A program made the translations under genes and the position numbers. 13,079 bases of DNA from Fervidobacterium sp. (GTDB taxonomy: Bacteria > Thermotogota > Thermotogae > Thermotogales > Fervidobacteriaceae). Below the pieces are notes generated by a model that saw only the letters and a list, made by a program, of their open reading frames with translations, made no database searches and was not told the DNA's origin. Where the stretch lies: assembly GCA_003526765.1 (NCBI GenBank), contig DPXZ01000045.1, positions 1 to 13,079 of the forward strand, written 5' to 3'. Positions 4,857 to 13,041 of this stretch are shown here, piece by piece; positions within the stretch are counted from its first letter, which is position 1, and every line of letters starts with the position of its first letter.

Positions 4857-7642
4857 ACTTGCACCTTCTTAAGTCCCTCTACCAAATCGTCGATATTCAG
4901 GAAGAACATGTAGCTATTTTCCTTTTCGTTGTATATGTACTTTTCCGAAAACTTCTCCAAGTATCCATCCTTGAATTCAACGACGAGTCCTAAATCACTT
5001 ATCGTTGCCTTTTTCACACCGTGGTTCCACAAGAATATTCTCAGCATCGCATTGTCGAGTAGATTAGTCACACTCTCTGGCAACTTTCCAAATCTATCTT
5101 CCAACTCGCTGCCGATGTCTTCTAACTCCCCGATGGTTGTTGCAGATGCGATCCTTCTGTAGAATCTCATACGCTCAAATGGGTCGTATATGTAGAATTC
5201 TGGTATGACGATACTTCCAACGATACCTTCCACTTCAGTGTCCACTTTGTTGAGCATAAGTCCTTTACTTTCCATCACCGTATCGTTGAGCATTTCAAGG
5301 TAGTAATTGAGCCCAACATCGTTGATGAATCCGTGTTGCTCGAGCCCGAAGATTGTGCCAACTCCACGAATTTCCATATCGCGCATCGCTATCTTCATGC
5401 CACTTCCCGGCCCTACGTACGACTTTATTGCGTACAATCTTTCCACAACTTTCTCATTTACGTGTTTTGGATAGAAAAAGTACGCAAATGAAACTCTATC
5501 ACTCCTACCGACGCGACCACGAAGTTGATAAAGCTGCGAGAGGCCATAGCGATGTGAATCATCTACAATTATGGTGTTTGCATTTGGAACGTCCACACCA
5601 TTTTCTACGATCGTTGTACATAGTAAGACATCTGCCTTGCCATGGAAGAAATTATCGATGGATCTCTTAAGCTCGGTCTTATTCTGCTGTCCGTGTCCTA
5701 TCACGACAGAGACATCCGGTACTAAATCTTTGAGTTTGTTGTAAACATCGTATATCGAATTAACTCTGTTGTGCACGTATATCACTTGCCCACCTCTATT
5801 TACTTCCCTAAGGATCGCAAGTCTGATGATTCTTTCATCAACAGGTCCTATGTGAACTTGAATCTCTTTTCTGCCAAACGGCGGAGTCTTTATCTCAGAG
5901 AGGTCTTTCAAGCTCGATACGGCCATGTGCAATGTACGGGGTATAGGTGTAGCACTCATGGATAGTACGTTCACATTGACTCTGAACTTTTTGAACAATT
6001 CTTTCTGTTCAACACCGAATTTCTGTTCTTCATCTATCACCACTAATCCAAGGTCTGCAAAAGAAATGTGTTGTAACACGCTGTGCGTGCCTATCAGTAC
6101 ATCTATCTTACCTGTTCTCAATTCTTTCTGTATAGTCTCACGTTCTTTTTTCGTTGTAAATCTGTTCAGTAACGCCACGCGTATACCAAACGGTGTGAAT
6201 CTCTCTACGATGTTGTCGTAGTGCTGCTTTGCCAAAACCGTTGTTGGTGCAAGTAGCACGGCTTGTTTACCAGACACAACCGTTCTAAAGATCGCCCTAA
6301 TTGCAACTTCGGTCTTTCCATATCCGGCATCACCAACTAGCAATCTGTCCATCGGCTTATCACTAGCAAGGTCTTCGAATACTTCTTCGATCGCCTGCAT
6401 TTGATCAGGTGTTTCTACGTATGGAAACGTCTTTGAGAACTGCTCTTCAAGATCAACATCACCGGGAAGTGAGATACCTTGTACCGTACTTCGAACTTGC
6501 TGGATGACTAACATTTCCCTCACAAGTTCTTGGATACTCCTCTTGGCTTTTGAAACCTTCTTCGACCATGTCGCCTTTTTCAAAGAATCTAGTCGTAAAT
6601 TTGCATTATCACCAACGTACTTATCTATTAGGTCAATCCGTTCGATTGGTACGTAGAGGATGGAATCAGAGAATCCAAGGACAATGAATTCACGTTCCTT
6701 ACCATTGACTTCAACTTTTTTCAGTTCGTTGAATTTTGCAATGCCATACTTTTTGTGTACAACGATATCACCCGGTTGTAGTTCGTCTTCCGAAATGATC
6801 GGTGTCGATGGTGCGTACGCTTCTTCGTGCTTATGCAAAGTCTTCCGTTCTTCGGGTAATTCTATCTCTACTGCATTACTCAAGAGTACATCTTGATCCA
6901 GAATTCCATAAGCCTTGTATTCCCATTTCTTTTCTTCCGATTGAAAAGACTGCCTGATCTCCCGTTCAAAGAGTGTAAAATGCTCCACAACAGATTTTTT
7001 ATCGGCAACGTACAACTTGACGTTGTAATCGGCAAATGTCCCCGTCACATATTTTCCCGTGAATTGTTCCTCACCGGGTTCTAAGGCAACATCAACACTA
7101 CCTTCATACACAAACTCTCTGGCAGGTAAGATGAGTGCACTATCGAGCTTTTCAATGGTCCTCTGCGTCTTTGTATCGAACCTTCTGATCTCTTCTACAA
7201 GGTTACCGTATAGTTCCAATCTCACAGGCACATTGTCTGGACCAACGTAATCTACAATCTCGCCCCTTATCGAAAATGTTCCACCTTCTCGGACATTGAA
7301 GACTCTTTCGTAACCAAGGTTTGAAAAAAGTTCTTCCACATCTCCGAGTATATCTCCAACTTTAATCTCAATCGTATATTTTCTCAGCATCCTTGGAGGC
7401 ATCACATAGTGGAGTAGAGATCTAAGAGTTGCAACTGCCTTTAATTTATTCAGTGATGCTAGATAGAGTGCGTATATTCTTCGAGCCCTGACGTACCAAG
7501 ATGGCCTTAAATTTTCATTTGGTAGTACGTCGTAATCTGGTATGTAGTAGTAACCCTCTATATTCGTCTCTTTCTCGCTGGGCACTATGACGATTTCGTT
7601 CGTCATTTCATTCCCAGTATGCATTTTGTCAACATTTGACAC
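4853..7642 (-). CDS. mfd: Transcription-repair coupling factor Mfd (short form)
   Basis: Mfd is an ATP-driven DNA translocase that removes RNA polymerase stalled at lesions and recruits UvrA. Visible parts: a UvrB-like N-terminal remnant (to about residue 180, with TFSIRGEIVDYV and ILPAREF); a CarD-like RNA polymerase-interaction domain (about 288-350, LQPGDIVVHKKYGIAKF); the RecG-like SF2 motor with Walker A GDAGYGKT (437-444), DEEQ (537-540), SATPIPRT (562-569), GHGQ (649-652) and QLRGRVGR (706-713); and the C-terminal TRCF domain (about 808-929). At 929 aa it is ~200 shorter than E. coli Mfd (1148). The loss lies mostly between the UvrB-like part and the RNAP-binding domain. The Walker A DAGYG replaces the common DVGFG. 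GTG 7642 is supported by AAGGTGA 7 nt upstream; ATG 7624 is an alternative. It overlaps the next gene by ATGA. Confidence 0.95.
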   Translation of the reverse strand: MSNVDKMHTGNEMTNEIVIVPSEKETNIEGYYYIPDYDVLPNENLRPSWYVRARRIYALYLASLNKLKAVATLRSLLHYVMPPRMLRKYTIEIKVGDILGDVEELFSNLGYERVFNVREGGTFSIRGEIVDYVGPDNVPVRLELYGNLVEEIRRFDTKTQRTIEKLDSALILPAREFVYEGSVDVALEPGEEQFTGKYVTGTFADYNVKLYVADKKSVVEHFTLFEREIRQSFQSEEKKWEYKAYGILDQDVLLSNAVEIELPEERKTLHKHEEAYAPSTPIISEDELQPGDIVVHKKYGIAKFNELKKVEVNGKEREFIVLGFSDSILYVPIERIDLIDKYVGDNANLRLDSLKKATWSKKVSKAKRSIQELVREMLVIQQVRSTVQGISLPGDVDLEEQFSKTFPYVETPDQMQAIEEVFEDLASDKPMDRLLVGDAGYGKTEVAIRAIFRTVVSGKQAVLLAPTTVLAKQHYDNIVERFTPFGIRVALLNRFTTKKERETIQKELRTGKIDVLIGTHSVLQHISFADLGLVVIDEEQKFGVEQKELFKKFRVNVNVLSMSATPIPRTLHMAVSSLKDLSEIKTPPFGRKEIQVHIGPVDERIIRLAILREVNRGGQVIYVHNRVNSIYDVYNKLKDLVPDVSVVIGHGQQNKTELKRSIDNFFHGKADVLLCTTIVENGVDVPNANTIIVDDSHRYGLSQLYQLRGRVGRSDRVSFAYFFYPKHVNEKVVERLYAIKSYVGPGSGMKIAMRDMEIRGVGTIFGLEQHGFINDVGLNYYLEMLNDTVMESKGLMLNKVDTEVEGIVGSIVIPEFYIYDPFERMRFYRRIASATTIGELEDIGSELEDRFGKLPESVTNLLDNAMLRIFLWNHGVKKATISDLGLVVEFKDGYLEKFSEKYIYNEKENSYMFFLNIDDLVEGLKKVQV

Positions 7643-7713
7643 CGATATTTCACCTTCCTCATAAACTACTCACAGGCCTGTAGGTCTAAGATACCTTGAT
7701 TCGAAACTTCTTT

Positions 7714-9063
7714 CTAAACGCGAACTGGTTGACGGAAATCCATACCTGCAACTGCCTCTTTTTTATTTGGATACATGAGCGTGTACAGATCGCTTGCAAG
7801 TATGTCTTTTTCGAACTGCCATGTGTACAATCCAGGCTCTATTTCGAAATGTCCTTTACCTTCAGACATCTTCTTTTGAGTCTCGTCCAATATGTTTTTG
7901 TACAACGAGGCCGTTGATATGATTGGTATCGTGCACTTCTTCTTCATGATCTTCAACAACTCTCTACCCTTTTCAGTAAAACCAAGCAATCTTAGATATT
8001 GTGGCCCCATTTCATTGCTTAATTCAACCTTTTCTTTGTCCATATCAAATAACACGTGCAACATAGCTCTTCTAATCCTTGAATAAGTAAACCGTTTTGT
8101 CTTCACTTTATCTATGAAATCTTGAATGTCTCCTGCATTCCGTGACGATTCTACGAATCTTAAATCTAAGCCTTCGTTGAAACTATAATATTTTTCGAAA
8201 TCTTCTCTATTCATCTTTCTGAATAACGCCAAGATAAAGGACAAATCTTTCCAAAACACAGGCCCACGTCCTTTTTCAAACTCATCCTTCATTACTTTAA
8301 ACGTCCAGTCTGGTATTGCATCACCAATCTTCGAAAAATCTCCACTTGCTATTGCCTTTCTTATGGCACTTGCCGATGAGAAACGTCCTTTGTAATCCTC
8401 ATCGTTGTAATCTGCACCTACTCTCTGGATAACATGTGGCCTTATCTTACTGTTGTATTTCAACAATGCCTTGACATATTCTATACCCAAGATATCGTTA
8501 GATTTAGAAAGTCTCTCCATCTTGTCGTCTAATACTTCCATAAGTGCATATTTTCTGGCATTTGGATACGAATATCCTCTTTTCAATTGTCGTTTGAAAG
8601 ATTGTTCGAATTCGGGCGATTGATAAGTTAAGAGATTTGCTACTCTCGAGATGAACTCCAAATCCCCACTCTCACTTCCAAAGACGATATCGCTTACCAC
8701 TCCGGTTCTCTCAAGTATGCCAATTGAGCCTAATGCGAAACCACCTGCATCTTGTATCGCATAAAGAGTCGGAAGTTCGAAGACAACATCTACCCCGTAC
8801 CTTAGTGCAATTTCCGCCCTTGCAAACTTGTTTATCATCGCAGGTTCGCCACGTTGACAGAAGTTACCACTCATCACTGCAACCACATACTCTGGTCTCA
8901 CCAATTCGATCGATTGATGTAAATGATTCAAATGACCGAAGTGGAAAGGATTGTATTCTACAACGATGCCCAATACCTTCATGCCATTTTCTTTCTCTGC
9001 CTTGATAGCCTCTGCAGCATCTTTGATATCTGCCATATCATCAACATCTTCTATGTAAATCAT
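7714..9063 (-). CDS. tmcAL: tRNA(Met) cytidine acetate ligase TmcAL (YlbM family)
   Basis: TmcAL uses acetate and ATP to make N4-acetylcytidine at the wobble position of elongator tRNA-Met, which helps accurate AUG reading. The protein has the nucleotidyltransferase-fold signature VLGIVVEYNPFHFGH, with HxGH at residues 41-44, then the conserved SGNFCQRGEPA and the adenylation loop SSASAIR (229-235). Family members usually begin at the Met corresponding to ATG 8982 (MKVLGIVVEYN); here an acidic in-frame extension of 27 residues precedes it. ATG 9063 has GAGTG 6 nt upstream, GTG 9072 overlaps that motif, and ATG 8982 lacks a clear Shine-Dalgarno, so the extension may be real. The usual Asn of FHNGH is Phe here. 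The gene lies 16 nt after the membrane-protein gene and 71 nt before mfd. Confidence 0.93.
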   Translation of the reverse strand: MIYIEDVDDMADIKDAAEAIKAEKENGMKVLGIVVEYNPFHFGHLNHLHQSIELVRPEYVVAVMSGNFCQRGEPAMINKFARAEIALRYGVDVVFELPTLYAIQDAGGFALGSIGILERTGVVSDIVFGSESGDLEFISRVANLLTYQSPEFEQSFKRQLKRGYSYPNARKYALMEVLDDKMERLSKSNDILGIEYVKALLKYNSKIRPHVIQRVGADYNDEDYKGRFSSASAIRKAIASGDFSKIGDAIPDWTFKVMKDEFEKGRGPVFWKDLSFILALFRKMNREDFEKYYSFNEGLDLRFVESSRNAGDIQDFIDKVKTKRFTYSRIRRAMLHVLFDMDKEKVELSNEMGPQYLRLLGFTEKGRELLKIMKKKCTIPIISTASLYKNILDETQKKMSEGKGHFEIEPGLYTWQFEKDILASDLYTLMYPNKKEAVAGMDFRQPVRV

Positions 9064-9079
9064 GCAAGCCACTCAACCT

Positions 9080-9622
9080 TCATTCTGAAAATTCTTTTCT
9101 CAAAATCGTGAATTCAAGGACAAAGAGCACAAGTGAATAAACAAAATAGATCGCCGTTAAATACATCATCTCAACCGTGTTTCCATTTTCTTGCAACAAA
9201 TCAATTCCAACCCAAGTAGGGCCTGTAAACGCCAATTTGAATACTTGGACTCCAAGTGCGACACCTGAAGATACGAATGCAAGAATTATATGGAATGAAG
9301 AATTTCCATTGATTGCCTTGGAAAATGGATATGCGCTCATGAAAAAACCACTAGTCGTGAGCATTATCAGTATGAAGAGAAAATACCTTGAATTGATGAA
9401 GGTTAAACCTGTCAAGTTCGACACCACGGGTGCCAAATACAGTATTGCCAGATACACCGCAAGTGAGATGAAACCAAAGACAAACGTTATGAATCCCACT
9501 AAAATCAGAAAATAATATTCTCCTTTACTCTCCTTGCGACGCATTTGTTTCTCATCGCGCTCACCCTTTTCATATCTCTCATACTTTTCATAATGTTGCT
9601 GGAAAGACCTATTCAAAGCCAT
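9080..9622 (-). CDS. Membrane protein with four predicted helices, function unknown
   Basis: I do not recognise this 180-aa protein. The N-terminus is highly charged with Tyr/Glu/Lys/Arg repetition (HYEKYERYEKGERDEKQMRRK), presumably cytoplasmic. Four hydrophobic segments follow at about 37-64, 80-100, 109-132 and 152-174, ending in a short charged tail. The last three helices resemble the layout of cytochrome oxidase subunit III, but I see none of the expected conserved residues, so I do not make that call. It is the first gene after the promoter at 9674-9679 and is followed closely by tmcAL. The start is ambiguous: ATG 9622 is only 2 nt from AGGAGG but 8 nt from AAGGTAG, while an in-frame TTG at 9616 has AGGAGG at 8 nt. 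Confidence 0.8.
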   Translation of the reverse strand: MALNRSFQQHYEKYERYEKGERDEKQMRRKESKGEYYFLILVGFITFVFGFISLAVYLAILYLAPVVSNLTGLTFINSRYFLFILIMLTTSGFFMSAYPFSKAINGNSSFHIILAFVSSGVALGVQVFKLAFTGPTWVGIDLLQENGNTVEMMYLTAIYFVYSLVLFVLEFTILRKEFSE

Positions 9623-9673
9623 TCCCTCCTCTACCTTCCTATTCTCAGTTAATTGTAATTTCTCTTCAGATTA

Positions 9674-9679
9674 ATTATA
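9674..9679 (-). promoter_or_regulatory. Promoter -10 box for the membrane protein-tmcAL-mfd operon
   Basis: A perfect TATAAT occurs in an AT-rich stretch about 52 nt upstream of ATG 9622, just downstream of the previous operon's terminator. The -35 is weak (CTGATG with an 18-nt spacer). Transcription would start near 9667 and could run through all genes to the left edge, since I see no terminator between them. Confidence 0.55.
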
Positions 9680-9722
9680 CTATAAATATCGAATTTGCAT
9701 CAGATTCTGTTCTAAAAATAGT

Positions 9723-9751
9723 AAAAAAGCCCAACCTACGAGCGGTTGGGC
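9723..9751 (-). terminator. Intrinsic terminator of the carbohydrate operon
   Basis: A perfect 8-bp stem, GCCCAACC/GGTTGGGC (9729-9736 and 9744-9751), has a 7-nt loop. On the minus strand it is followed by six T (9728-9723). It lies about 80 nt past the glycosidase stop codon and separates that operon from the next one. The rest of the 210-nt gap 9623-9832 holds the promoter at 9674-9679 and nothing else I can name. Confidence 0.92.
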
Positions 9752-9832
9752 AATGCATATTGAAAGGCATTCCATCTATCAAATGTGTTGTATCTCCCGT
9801 ACTTTTGTAATCACTTTTAATTAGTGGGCCAT

Positions 9833-11161
9833 TTAGTTTTTCTTCTTCAGCCCAACCTTTTCGATTCCACTTTGCACATAGGCGTTCTTCATGAAGTACT
9901 TCCAGACAAACTCACTTCTGTAATTTTCGATCATCAGCAGTGTAATGCCTTTGTCTATTCCAATCACATCTTGAGCATACCACGCTGGCTTAACATCGAT
10001 GTTGTATGCATCTTTGAAACCGTACTTTCCCCAAAGTTGCGGATAGTTTTTGTAGTAATACTCCAAAGCTGCTATCGATTCGTCTGGTAAGAATACAATA
10101 GACCCGGCGGCACCTGCAGGTGGTACGGTACCGTCTACGTAATGTTGATCGTTGTTGTATCCAGATGGCGGCGTACCATATCTACCTTCGTATCCTTTCG
10201 GACCGTCGCAGGCTGTGAGACCCCATGAATTTTCACCGAATGTCTTGAATTTGCCCTTGTTGTCTATGCAGTACTTTCTATTGCTCGTTATCGCAATAAC
10301 TGAATTCTCCCACCAATCAACACCGGATTTATCGATCATGTTTCTCAAATCAAACCAAGCAAATGAGAATTGATACGTAAAAATCGAACCAAACCAGCTG
10401 TGTATGAAACGTTTCCCTCCACCGTATGAACCATAATGTCTCTGGAATGAATAGAATAAATTCGGATCAGCAGGAAATGTCGGTGAGCCTGCTGCTAAGA
10501 AGTAAAGCATGAACTGCTCTGCATAAAAATCCCAGTGCCCTTGAAATCCTTTTTCAGGCGAGTATGCCATGTAGAACTGCTTTACTTTGTTGTCAACAAA
10601 CCATGGCCAGTTAACTCTCTTGTACAATTGTTCTGCTTTTTGCTTTACCTCACCACCGAAGTATTCACCTGCCGTCAATGCACCACACAATGCGATGGCA
10701 GTATCTATTATTGAGACCTCTGAATTCCAAGCTCTCTTAGCTGTCTCCATATCTAGGAAATGGTAGAAAAAACCATTTTCCTGGGGTACGTTGTTTAATA
10801 ACGTGTTGAGAGTACCCAATACCCTTTCATATGCTTGTTCATACGTTACCCATCCTCTTTCTGCACCTATAGCGATGGCAGTTAACCCAAAACCGACCGA
10901 TGCAATACTACTAATTTGCGGATTGCCAGGTGCCCTATCCCTTATGAGCCCATATCCTTTACTATCTTTGTTCGTATTTGCCTCTTGCCAGAAGAAATCA
11001 AAACTCTTCCTACTCTCGAGTTCCAATATCTCAGGTTCTTTCTTGTTGGTAGTGCTATCGTTCGTAGAACTCGTACTCGTTGCACCTATTGTAAATGTAG
11101 GTATCAGCAACAGAGTTATCAACAAGACAAAGATAGTGTTATTGAACAATTTTCGACACAT
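9833..11161 (-). CDS. Secreted glycoside hydrolase with glycoamylase domain (PF10091, GH144-like)
   Basis: The 442-aa protein has a signal peptide (basic MCRK, hydrophobic 8-24, likely cleavage near TIGA-TST, residue 27) and a Ser/Thr-rich linker (28-42). An (alpha/alpha)6-barrel-type catalytic domain of the glycoamylase/GH144 type then fills the rest. Typical blocks are FDFFWQEAN (55-63), GLIRDRAPG (71-79), WNSEVSIIDTA (145-155), HWDFYAEQ (209-216), FGENSWGLTACDGP (308-321), GTVPPAGAAGSIVFLPDES (344-362) and WYAQDVIGIDKG (394-405). Characterised GH144 members are endo-beta-1,2-glucanases; many homologues are only labelled glucoamylase, so the substrate is inferred. It is the last gene of an operon, 50 nt after the MalG-type permease and before a strong terminator, suggesting it produces oligosaccharides for that transporter. 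ATG 11161 has GAGGTG (11173-11168) 6 nt upstream; GTG 11170 is inside it. Confidence 0.85.
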   Translation of the reverse strand: MCRKLFNNTIFVLLITLLLIPTFTIGATSTSSTNDSTTNKKEPEILELESRKSFDFFWQEANTNKDSKGYGLIRDRAPGNPQISSIASVGFGLTAIAIGAERGWVTYEQAYERVLGTLNTLLNNVPQENGFFYHFLDMETAKRAWNSEVSIIDTAIALCGALTAGEYFGGEVKQKAEQLYKRVNWPWFVDNKVKQFYMAYSPEKGFQGHWDFYAEQFMLYFLAAGSPTFPADPNLFYSFQRHYGSYGGGKRFIHSWFGSIFTYQFSFAWFDLRNMIDKSGVDWWENSVIAITSNRKYCIDNKGKFKTFGENSWGLTACDGPKGYEGRYGTPPSGYNNDQHYVDGTVPPAGAAGSIVFLPDESIAALEYYYKNYPQLWGKYGFKDAYNIDVKPAWYAQDVIGIDKGITLLMIENYRSEFVWKYFMKNAYVQSGIEKVGLKKKN

Positions 11162-11167
11162 TGACCC

Positions 11168-11173
11168 CACCTC
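11168..11173 (-). promoter_or_regulatory. Start-deciding Shine-Dalgarno of the glycosidase
   Basis: GAGGTG followed by 6 nt and ATG 11161; the same arrangement as minE, prfB and the PEGA/Ig gene. Confidence 0.6.
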
Positions 11174-11211
11174 TATTCTGGATATATTCGCATATTCTTC
11201 ATTCTCTGATC

Positions 11212-12162
11212 TTATTCACCAGTGATACCGACACTGTCTATGCTCTCTCTAAGCCATCTTTCAACGATGAAGTATATTATCAGCAATGGTGCTATGGTTA
11301 ACAGCGTACCGGCCATCCTCACCGACTCATTCAACCTATCGGTGACGACGGCACCTGACGGGAAGAGTAATCTATATGAATCTACAAAACTTTGTAACTG
11401 CATCGGCAATGTCTTTATCACATTACCAAAATAGAGCGAGCTTAGATATGTCTCGTTCCAGTACCAAACCATGGACAAAACGAAAGATATCACGAATGCT
11501 GGAGTTGCAAGTGGTAGAGAAATTCTAGCAAAGACCGTGAAGTCATTTGCCCCATCTATCTTGGCAGCTTCCTCCAAAGACTTCGGTATCATTCTGAACA
11601 GCTGATAGAATATCAGTATGAAGAGCGCTTGGTTTAGACCTTGGCCAAATGTGGCAGGTACAAAGAACGAAAGAACGCTGTTCAACAATCCCAATTTCTG
11701 GAACATCAAAAACCGTGGAATCATAAGAGTTTGCTGCGGTATGAGAAACGTTACTATCATGAGTATAAAGAAGAAGTTCTTACCTTTGAAGTTGTATCTT
11801 GCAAATCCATACCCAATCAGTGATGATGAAATAACTTGTGCTATAGTTGAAAGCAAGACAACATAAAGCGTCTGAGTTAGTGTAGGCATATAATTCAGCA
11901 CTTTGAACGCCTTTTCGTAATTTGAAAAATATATGTGCGTGGGAATCCATTTCACCATTGGATTAAGCAGATCCTCAAGGTCTTTCATGCTATTCACCAA
12001 GATGTAAAGTAGCGGATATAGGTAAACAAAACCTATCCCTATCAACAACATATAAATGAATATATTTCCCAGCACGCCGTAACTACCTCTACCACCGAGG
12101 AGAATTCTTTTGACTTTTGCCATTTTTTCTGGTGACTTTACTTTACTTTCAGTCCTTTCCAT
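11212..12162 (-). CDS. Carbohydrate ABC transporter permease, MalG type (CUT1)
   Basis: This is one of the two inner-membrane subunits of a sugar importer. The 316-aa protein has a charged N-terminus, then about six membrane helices (34-56, 98-118, 130-150, 165-187, 222-240, 285-302). The EAA loop that docks on the ATPase is EEAAKIDGANDFTVFARISLP (197-217), with conserved Glu-Ala-Ala, Gly and Leu-Pro. The C-terminal tail is long, as in MalG-type permeases. ATG 12162 follows GGTGGTG with 7-nt spacing; a TTG at 12180 directly after the preceding stop would add six residues. It lies immediately after the MalF-type gene and 50 nt before the glycosidase. No ATPase or binding protein gene is in the window; the binding protein may lie upstream beyond the edge, and the ATPase may be shared. 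Confidence 0.93.
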   Translation of the reverse strand: MERTESKVKSPEKMAKVKRILLGGRGSYGVLGNIFIYMLLIGIGFVYLYPLLYILVNSMKDLEDLLNPMVKWIPTHIYFSNYEKAFKVLNYMPTLTQTLYVVLLSTIAQVISSSLIGYGFARYNFKGKNFFFILMIVTFLIPQQTLMIPRFLMFQKLGLLNSVLSFFVPATFGQGLNQALFILIFYQLFRMIPKSLEEAAKIDGANDFTVFARISLPLATPAFVISFVLSMVWYWNETYLSSLYFGNVIKTLPMQLQSFVDSYRLLFPSGAVVTDRLNESVRMAGTLLTIAPLLIIYFIVERWLRESIDSVGITGE

Positions 12163-12180
12163 TTTGTCACACCACCCCAA

Positions 12181-13041
12181 TCAATCTCTGCCTCTTCGGA
12201 CAGTAAAGAGCGCATATATTCCTACAAAACCTAGAAGGAATATCAAGTATATCCAAGCAAGAGCCGAGGCATAACCAAATCCAGTGGATATATTGAACAT
12301 ATTATCCCTTATTATCGGTGAGACGGGGTTCATAGGAAATGCCGAAAGCAGAACAACCGTGTAAACTACGTTGACTATTATCAGCGGTTGAATTGCAGGT
12401 AAAGTGATCTTCCAAAAGATTTCCCAACTAGTTGCACCATCTATCTTTGCTGCTTCGTACATGCTTACATTTATCTTCTGAAGTCCCGCTAAAAAGACCA
12501 ATATCTGGATACCGGAAAACCAGAGGATCGTTATCAGGTTGTTGAAGATGTAATTCACAGGCTGTGCTATATAAACCGGCCAAGTAGCCGTTAAAGCAGA
12601 GATGTTGAGTATATCCGACAGCCCCGGTAACTGAGTTGCACCTTGTTGTGTAAGCTCGTTTATCACTGAACTACTCGTGATTATGACCGGTAGAAAGAAG
12701 ATGGTTCTGAAGAAGTTCTTCATCTTTATCTTAGAGTTCAAGAGCAGGGCTATAACCAATGCGAAGACTATGATCACAGGTACCGAGAGCAAGAGTTGTA
12801 TGAGAAAATTCACCAGTGATTGCACGAACGATACATCTGTGAAAAATGCATACTTGTAATTATCGAATTTTATGAATTCTGTTATGATACCGGAATCAGC
12901 AGTAATTTTCACTTTATTGAAGCTCAGATAAAGTGAATACAACATTGGGTACGCTGTAAGAAATATGAACCCAAGTAACCACGGTGAGATGAACAGATAT
13001 CCATAGATTTGCTTCAGCGTGCTGTTTTTAAACTTCTTCAT
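12181..13041 (-). CDS. Carbohydrate ABC transporter permease, MalF type (CUT1)
   Basis: Partner permease of the MalG-type subunit. The 286-aa protein opens with the usual GYLFISPWLLGFIFLTAYPMLYSLYLSF first helix (14-41) and has six probable helices. The EAA loop is YEAAKIDGATSWEIFWKITLP (195-215). A segment at 130-165 (QQGATQLPGLSDILNISALTATWPVYIAQP) forms a larger outside loop than in many CUT1 permeases. ATG 13041 is preceded by a GGTGAT-like Shine-Dalgarno and overlaps the stop of the upstream frame as ATGA, showing translational coupling. Its substrate cannot be read from sequence; the downstream GH144-like enzyme suggests a glucooligosaccharide. Confidence 0.93.
   Translation of the reverse strand: MKKFKNSTLKQIYGYLFISPWLLGFIFLTAYPMLYSLYLSFNKVKITADSGIITEFIKFDNYKYAFFTDVSFVQSLVNFLIQLLLSVPVIIVFALVIALLLNSKIKMKNFFRTIFFLPVIITSSSVINELTQQGATQLPGLSDILNISALTATWPVYIAQPVNYIFNNLITILWFSGIQILVFLAGLQKINVSMYEAAKIDGATSWEIFWKITLPAIQPLIIVNVVYTVVLLSAFPMNPVSPIIRDNMFNISTGFGYASALAWIYLIFLLGFVGIYALFTVRRGRD

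Noticed and set aside
7672..7681. 10-bp palindrome ACAGGCCTGT between tmcAL and mfd.
   Set aside because: It is short, has no T-tract and no second copy was noticed, so it is neither a terminator nor a supported operator.
9080..9622. Calling the 4-TM protein cytochrome c oxidase subunit III.
   Set aside because: Only the helix layout is similar; conserved residues were not seen, two or three N-terminal helices are missing and no other oxidase gene is nearby.
9752..9773. Small AATGC...GCATT hairpin next to the terminator.
   Set aside because: A 5-bp stem with a 10-nt loop is within chance expectation; the adjacent 8-bp stem with a T-run explains termination.
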